This document shows, in pieces, positions 1 to 3,947 of a DNA stretch of 6,701 bases. Source of the DNA: Candidatus Gastranaerophilales bacterium (GTDB lineage: Bacteria; Cyanobacteriota; Vampirovibrionia; Gastranaerophilales; Gastranaerophilaceae); assembly GCA_944323585.1 (NCBI GenBank), contig CALUTA010000080.1, positions 1 through 6,701 on the forward strand, read 5' to 3'. Under the pieces are notes generated by a model that was not told the DNA's origin, did no database searches, and saw only the letters and a program-made list of their open reading frames with translations. Numbering within the stretch: position 1 is the first letter of the stretch; the number at the start of each line of letters is the position of its first letter. The position numbers were made by a program, and so were the translations under genes.

Positions 1-1436
1 ATTATGCAAGCGAAAGCTCCATGAATGAAATTAACTGGATATGTATAATATCAACAATATTTGTCGGCGGGCTTGTCCTCTGGTATTTCAGATCATTAAA
101 AATTCTTCTGCCTATTTTGACAAGTCTTGCACTCGGAATGGGGGTCGGATATTGTACTACGTCACTTTTATTTGAATCTATTCACGTTTTGACATTTGTA
201 TTTTCAACCACATTAATCGGAATTTGCGTGGATTATTCGCTTCATTATCTTATGGAATCCGACATAAAAAAAGTCGTCAAAAGCCTGACTGTCAGCATGC
301 TATCTACTGTATGCGCACTTTTTATGCTGGCACTTTCGGGGATTGAATTGTTAAAACAGATTGCGGTGTTTACTTCGGCAGGTTTGATAACGGTTTATTT
401 TATAGTTGTTTTGTTTTACGAACTTCTTCCGCCTCAAACCTCAAAACATATTTTTAATTTTAAATTCAGCAAGAAAATTCTGATTGTTATTTTTCTTGTG
501 ATTGCTGCCGGAATGCTCAAACTGAACTTCAGCGACGACATAAGAGATATGTACAGACCTTCTAAAGAAATGATGACGGCGGAAAAACTGTATCAGGAAG
601 TCACCGGCAGAAACTCAAACACTTCATTCATTGTGGTTGAAGGAAACAGCCTTGAAAGTATTCTCGAAAAAGAAGAACAAATCGCCCAAAAATTATTGAA
701 AAATAATATTGCATACTATTCACTGAGCAGATTTATTCCGTCAGAAAAACGACAGAATGAAAATAAAAATTTAGTTAAAATACTTTATGACAAAAAGCTT
801 TCAGCATTTTCTGATTTCCTGACAAAAGAAGAATCCGCAAATTTGCAAATTTTTTCCAAAACTTTTGCCCCGCAGGAAGGACTTGAAAATATCAACGGAC
901 TTAAAGAATTTTTAATTGATGACAACCATTCAATTATGATTGTATATGATTTCCAAAACCCTGAAATTCTGGAAGGAACAGACGGAATAAAATACATAAA
1001 CCTGCCATATAATATTTCGGAAGGAATAAAACAGGTAAGAATTGTATGTCTTGAAATTTTGATACCGATATTCTTGATTTTGTACGTAATTTTAGGGTTT
1101 ATTTTTTCGTTCAAAAATGCGCACAAAATTATTATTCCGTCGGTTCTATCCAGCGTGTTTGCAATTTCATCCGTAAGCATTCTTGGAGATATAAACCTGT
1201 TCCATATCCTTGCAATATTTTTGATAACAGGTTTCGGGCTTGATTATTCGGTTTTCAGATTTAACGGGTCAAAAAATTCCAATGATGCAGTGTTTATTTC
1301 CTGCATAACAACTGTATTTTCGTTCGGAATGCTGGCATTAACAAGCTTTAAACTCATAAGTTCCTTAGGCTTTGTGCTTGCGCTCGGGCTTTTGAGTTCA
1401 TATATTCTGAGTATTGCCCTTATATCAAAAGACTGA
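1..1436 (+). CDS. MMPL/RND-family exporter, C-terminal part (5' end outside window)
   Basis: Inner-membrane exporter of the MMPL/RND superfamily, probably moving a lipid-linked product toward the outer membrane. The frame is open from base 3 with no stop before the ATG at 21, and the protein begins directly with what should be TM2 of a 12-TM exporter, so TM1 and the first periplasmic domain (roughly 250-300 residues) probably lie to the left; ATG 21 is not a credible true start. Counting from that ATG: TM segments near 5-22, 27-50, 54-76, 90-107, 111-135 and 151-166, a soluble periplasmic domain at about 168-338, then TM segments near 340-363, 369-387, 391-412, 422-440 and 446-468. The duplicated RND-type motif GxxxDYS is visible in both halves (GICVDYSLH with D71; GFGLDYSVF with D408), matching the intramembrane acidic residues of the family. 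Exporters of this type are standard in aryl polyene clusters; the neighbours support that, but the substrate is inferred. The last 193 nt overlap the opposing PPTase gene. Confidence 0.85.
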   Translation, partial: YASESSMNEINWICIISTIFVGGLVLWYFRSLKILLPILTSLALGMGVGYCTTSLLFESIHVLTFVFSTTLIGICVDYSLHYLMESDIKKVVKSLTVSMLSTVCALFMLALSGIELLKQIAVFTSAGLITVYFIVVLFYELLPPQTSKHIFNFKFSKKILIVIFLVIAAGMLKLNFSDDIRDMYRPSKEMMTAEKLYQEVTGRNSNTSFIVVEGNSLESILEKEEQIAQKLLKNNIAYYSLSRFIPSEKRQNENKNLVKILYDKKLSAFSDFLTKEESANLQIFSKTFAPQEGLENINGLKEFLIDDNHSIMIVYDFQNPEILEGTDGIKYINLPYNISEGIKQVRIVCLEILIPIFLILYVILGFIFSFKNAHKIIIPSVLSSVFAISSVSILGDINLFHILAIFLITGFGLDYSVFRFNGSKNSNDAVFISCITTVFSFGMLALTSFKLISSLGFVLALGLLSSYILSIALISKD

Positions 1437-1912
1437 TTGCTTGCAAGAGTCAGGATATATTCAGGCAAAATCTTCATTGTAAGCGTTGATTGCGGTTTTG
1501 ATTGAAGTTTAATCTCTGCCTCGTATTCCGTCCAGAATCTGTAGAAAGTTTCTGCATCCTTAGATTCAGGCGAAAGCTTGTAGTAGTCAAATAATTTTGC
1601 ATAATCTCTTCTTCTCATAAATTCTACATCCGCTCCGAGCGGAAACCTGTCAAAAGCAACAAGCACAATATCTTTGCTGTGAGAAATGCTGAAATTCAAA
1701 TTACAATCAGAAAAATACGGTTTTTTATTTTTGATTTCAATTTTTGGACATTTAATTTTGTAAAAATTTTGTGCAATATAATTCACGACAAAACGACCTA
1801 AAGCGTATTCCCTTTGCCTTTTTAGAGAACCAAAAGTTCTGTCTGATTGTGCTGTTATTTCATCAATTTCTTTTTCTGAAAAATTTTTAGTGTCTAAATA
1901 GAATATATCCAT
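1244..1912 (-). CDS. Sfp-type 4'-phosphopantetheinyl transferase
   Basis: Transfers the 4'-phosphopantetheine arm of CoA to a serine of acyl or peptidyl carrier proteins, converting apo-ACP to holo-ACP; cytoplasmic, Mg-dependent. Family marks in order: a basic GR element (G39-R40), K64-P65-Y66 before the core, NFSISHS at 73-79, the metal-binding GADVE at 93-97 (D95, E97), and WTEYEAEIK at 127-135 with the third acidic ligand E131. The usual lysine of W-x-x-K-E-A is a tyrosine here. Recognisable homology ends near residue 157 (ILTLAS); residues 159-222 are entirely antisense to the exporter gene and look like an unrelated tail. The start is well fixed: ATG 1912 is preceded in frame by TAA (1924-1922) with no start codon between, and no Shine-Dalgarno is visible. 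It faces the methyltransferase across 14 nt. In context it probably primes the ACPs of an aryl-polyene-like pathway. Family assignment is firm; pathway is inferred. Confidence 0.88.
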   Translation of the reverse strand: MDIFYLDTKNFSEKEIDEITAQSDRTFGSLKRQREYALGRFVVNYIAQNFYKIKCPKIEIKNKKPYFSDCNLNFSISHSKDIVLVAFDRFPLGADVEFMRRRDYAKLFDYYKLSPESKDAETFYRFWTEYEAEIKLQSKPQSTLTMKILPEYILTLASNQSFDIRAILRIYELKSPSASTKPKELMSLKLVNASIPNENTVVMQEINTASLEFFDPLNLKTE

Positions 1913-1920
1913 GCTAAAAT
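1912..1920 (+). promoter_or_regulatory. Putative extended -10 promoter of the methyltransferase operon
   Basis: TGCTAAAAT reads as an extended -10 (TGn + TAAAAT at 1915-1920; consensus TATAAT). Standard spacing from this hexamer places +1 at 1927, the A of the methyltransferase ATG, which would give a leaderless mRNA. No good -35 is present about 17 bp upstream, as is common for extended -10 promoters. The element lies in the 14-nt gap and over the first codon of the PPTase gene. Prediction from sequence only. Confidence 0.45.
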
Positions 1921-1948
1921 ATTACCATGGTTATGGAAGAAGACGCAA
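1919..1948 (-). promoter_or_regulatory. Putative promoter of the PPTase gene
   Basis: On the minus strand TAATAT (bases 1924-1919) is a 5-of-6... style -10 candidate, differing from TATAAT mainly by order in its middle bases, and lies 18 bp from a weak TTGCGT -35 (1948-1943). It places +1 at 1912, the A of the PPTase ATG. It overlaps the plus-strand -10 by two bases, so the two genes may share one bidirectional promoter region. The match is modest and AT-rich sequence gives such hits by chance; the geometry is the main argument. Confidence 0.35.
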
Positions 1949-3009
1949 AAATTACATACAGAAGAAATCGTAAGAAAAGAAGTTCAAAAGTTGCGGCACT
2001 ATCTGATGCCCAAAAAATCGCCTTTGCACCGTTCACGTTTCAGGCGGTAGCGTCAATGCTGGACTTTGGAATTCTTGAATATCTGGACAAAAATCCGGCT
2101 GCAATGGATGAATTGATAAAAGAATGCAATATCACAAAATATACCGCAATTACGCTTTTGCAGGCAGGATTTTATGCAGGAATCGTAGAAAAAACAGAGG
2201 ATGATGAAAAATATTCTCTAACCCCGCTTGGCGAATGTTTTTTGCATGATGAAATGACAATTTATAACTTCAATTTTATGCGGGATGTATGCTATCTTGG
2301 CGCAAGCGAAATGACTAAATCATTCAAAAACGAAAAGCCGGAAGGCTTGAGAAAATATTTTGTTGATGACAGCACGATATATCCTCATGTTCCGACGTTG
2401 CCCGAAAAAGCCAGAAAATCATGGTATGAATTTGACTATTTTTATTCGGACAACTGTTTTGAAGATGTTATTGAAATTATGTTCAGGCATAACCCGTCAG
2501 AGATTTTTGATATCGGCGGAAATGCAGGCAAATTTGAAAAAATTTCACTCAAGCTTCATCCGGAATGCCCCGTTAATATCATAGATTTACCTGTAAACAA
2601 AGAAATGGCAGAAAAAAATGTAAATTCTGATAAATTAAAATTTTACGGTATGGATGTTCTTTCTGATAAAGATTTTCCGCCAATGTCGGGCGCTGTATTT
2701 ATGAGCCAGTTTCTTGATTGTTTTTCTGAAGAACAGGTCGTAAAAATTCTGACAAAAATAAAAAAATCAGCCGCAAAAGGCACAAAAATTTACATCCTTG
2801 AGCCTGTAATTGATAATCAGGAGTTTGGCGGTGCAGCATTTGCAATTTCACATATTTCACTATATTTTACCTGCATGGCTAACGGAAAAAGCAAAATGTA
2901 CACAGAAAAAGAACTCACCTCAATGGTCGAACAGGCAGGCATTAAGATTGATGTAATGCACAAAAATGTCGGCAGACATTGTTACACCCTTCTGGAGTTG
3001 AGCGTTTAA
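1927..3009 (+). CDS. Class I SAM-dependent O-methyltransferase-like protein (dimerisation domain + Rossmann domain)
   Basis: Probably methylates a small aromatic or polyene substrate with S-adenosylmethionine in the cytoplasm. Residues about 26-105 form the winged-helix dimerisation domain of the plant/actinobacterial O-methyltransferase family (DUF/Methyltransf_2 type), including the TPLG element at 99-102. The Rossmann domain follows: SAM motif I FDIGGNAGKF at 194-203, the acidic end of strand 2 at IIDLP (218-222), GMDVL at 241-245, then MSQFLDCFSEEQ at 259-270 and ILEPVID at 290-296. At the position where the family normally carries the catalytic His (LHDW-type motif) there is LDCF, so the chemistry may differ. 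Residues 11-21 are a very basic extension (RRNRKKRSSK). The length of 360 is normal. ATG 1927 is the most upstream start because TAA lies in frame at 1915-1917; ATG 1933 is a possible alternative. No Shine-Dalgarno is visible before either. Such methyltransferases accompany PPTase, MMPL exporter and LpxL-like acyltransferase in aryl polyene clusters. The stop codon overlaps the next start (TAATG). Confidence 0.85.
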   Translation: MVMEEDAKITYRRNRKKRSSKVAALSDAQKIAFAPFTFQAVASMLDFGILEYLDKNPAAMDELIKECNITKYTAITLLQAGFYAGIVEKTEDDEKYSLTPLGECFLHDEMTIYNFNFMRDVCYLGASEMTKSFKNEKPEGLRKYFVDDSTIYPHVPTLPEKARKSWYEFDYFYSDNCFEDVIEIMFRHNPSEIFDIGGNAGKFEKISLKLHPECPVNIIDLPVNKEMAEKNVNSDKLKFYGMDVLSDKDFPPMSGAVFMSQFLDCFSEEQVVKILTKIKKSAAKGTKIYILEPVIDNQEFGGAAFAISHISLYFTCMANGKSKMYTEKELTSMVEQAGIKIDVMHKNVGRHCYTLLELSV

Positions 3010-3011
3010 TG
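2994..3011 (+). promoter_or_regulatory. RBS and TAATG stop-start junction deciding the acyltransferase start
   Basis: The methyltransferase TAA (3007-3009) shares its last base with ATG 3009-3011. A GGAG at 2994-2997 lies 11 nt before the ATG and a weaker GAG at 3000-3002 lies closer, both inside the upstream gene. This arrangement implies translational coupling and favours ATG 3009 over the in-frame TTG at 2979. Confidence 0.7.
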
Positions 3012-3908
3012 AAAAAATGGTACCAGATAAAAGAACAGGCAGCAGGCGAAAAACGTTTGTGGTTTTCATGGTATGTTTACAGAATTTTTGGCAAAAAAGC
3101 TCTGTATTTAATCGCTTTTGTTGTGACATTTTTCACATTTATTTTCGCAAAAGATATCAGAAAATATTCAAAAAAATACCTTACGATAATTTCGCCTCTT
3201 TGCGGAATTAAGCCATCTCTTTTCAATCAATTCAAACATTTTTTGTCATATTCTTTTGTGCTTGCTGACAAAGTGGAAATTTTTGCAAATAAATTCGACA
3301 AATCCAAAATAAAATTTGCATCAGAAGGTGAAAGAGAACTTTTTTATAATGATTTTTATAAGAAAAAAGGATTGTTTTGTATATGTTCTCATGTCGGAAA
3401 TACTGATGTTATGCGCAGTTTTTTTATGAACAGCGAGTTCTGGCCGGAATTTAGAGTAAACATTTTTCTGAGTCAAACTCAAAGTCAGGTTTTTAATAAT
3501 TTTATAAGCAAAATAGCCAAAAAACTTCCTGTAAACTATTTTTATGTTGAAGAAATCGGGATAGACACATCAATTAAACTAAAAGAAAGTCTGGACAAAG
3601 GAAGTGTTGCATTTATTGCAGGCGACAGAATTGGCGAAAGCGGAGATGCAAAGGTTTTTGAAGCAGAACTTTTCGGGCATAAAGTTGACTTTCCGGTTGG
3701 AAGTTTCAAAATAGCGCAATTGATGGAAGTGCCGGTATACTTTGTCATTGCCCTAAAAACAAAAGGCGATACCTACACCATACATCTTCAAAAACACAAT
3801 TTCACATCTCTTGAGGATATGGAACAATCTTATGTAAAATTTCTGGAGAGAATAACTCTTAAAAATCCTTTCCAATTTTATCACTTTTATGATTTGTTTA
3901 AAGACTAA
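3009..3908 (+). CDS. LpxL/HtrB-family lipid acyltransferase
   Basis: Member of the lysophospholipid/lipid A acyltransferase superfamily, anchored in the inner membrane, transferring an acyl chain from acyl-ACP to a lipid acceptor. 299 residues from ATG 3009, close to the usual ~300 of LpxL. A membrane anchor is seen at about 31-47 (ALYLIAFVVTFFTFIF). The catalytic HX4D motif is present as SHVGNTD with H128 and D133, in the usual context after a hydrophobic strand (GLFCICSH). Further marks are AGDR at 204-207, a segment FPVGSFKIAQ at 228-237 matching the family's FP.G...LA element, and the aromatic C-terminal PFQFYHFYDLF (287-297), like the P-x-Q-W/F ending of LpxL proteins. It is coupled to the methyltransferase through TAATG and ends 6 nt before a terminator hairpin. 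In aryl polyene clusters a protein of this type is thought to attach the polyene to its lipid anchor; housekeeping lipid A acylation is the alternative, and the context argues against it. Confidence 0.87.
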   Translation: MKKWYQIKEQAAGEKRLWFSWYVYRIFGKKALYLIAFVVTFFTFIFAKDIRKYSKKYLTIISPLCGIKPSLFNQFKHFLSYSFVLADKVEIFANKFDKSKIKFASEGERELFYNDFYKKKGLFCICSHVGNTDVMRSFFMNSEFWPEFRVNIFLSQTQSQVFNNFISKIAKKLPVNYFYVEEIGIDTSIKLKESLDKGSVAFIAGDRIGESGDAKVFEAELFGHKVDFPVGSFKIAQLMEVPVYFVIALKTKGDTYTIHLQKHNFTSLEDMEQSYVKFLERITLKNPFQFYHFYDLFKD

Positions 3909-3914
3909 ATTATA

Positions 3915-3943
3915 AAAAGCCCCCTTTTTTAAAGGAGGCTTTT
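3915..3943. terminator. Bidirectional intrinsic terminator
   Basis: A 13-bp stem (3915-3927 with 3931-3943) carries one C/A mismatch (3922/3936) and a 3-nt loop. The stem has a GC core flanked by A/T runs, so a T-rich tract follows on either strand (CTTTTAATTTTA on plus; GCTTTTTATAATTT on minus). It sits in the 39-nt gap between two converging genes and probably ends both the acyltransferase operon and the autotransporter transcript. Confidence 0.88.
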
Positions 3944-3947
3944 AATT

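Noticed and set aside
21..23. ATG as the true start of the exporter
   Set aside because: The frame is open to the left edge and the protein would lack TM1 and the first periplasmic domain; truncation by the window is the simpler reading.
785..1180. Minus-strand open frame of 131 codons inside the exporter gene
   Set aside because: It is antisense to the periplasmic domain and TM8-9 of a clear MMPL protein, shows no recognisable domain, and has no ribosome site that I could see.
1439..1446. Palindrome CTTGCAAG just after the exporter stop as terminator or operator
   Set aside because: An 8-bp palindrome with no loop and no T tract; too short to act as a terminator and expected by chance.
2979..3008. 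In-frame TTG start extending the acyltransferase by 10 residues
   Set aside because: The extension lies inside the methyltransferase gene, has no better ribosome site, and the ATG at 3009 forms a classic TAATG coupling with GGAG upstream.
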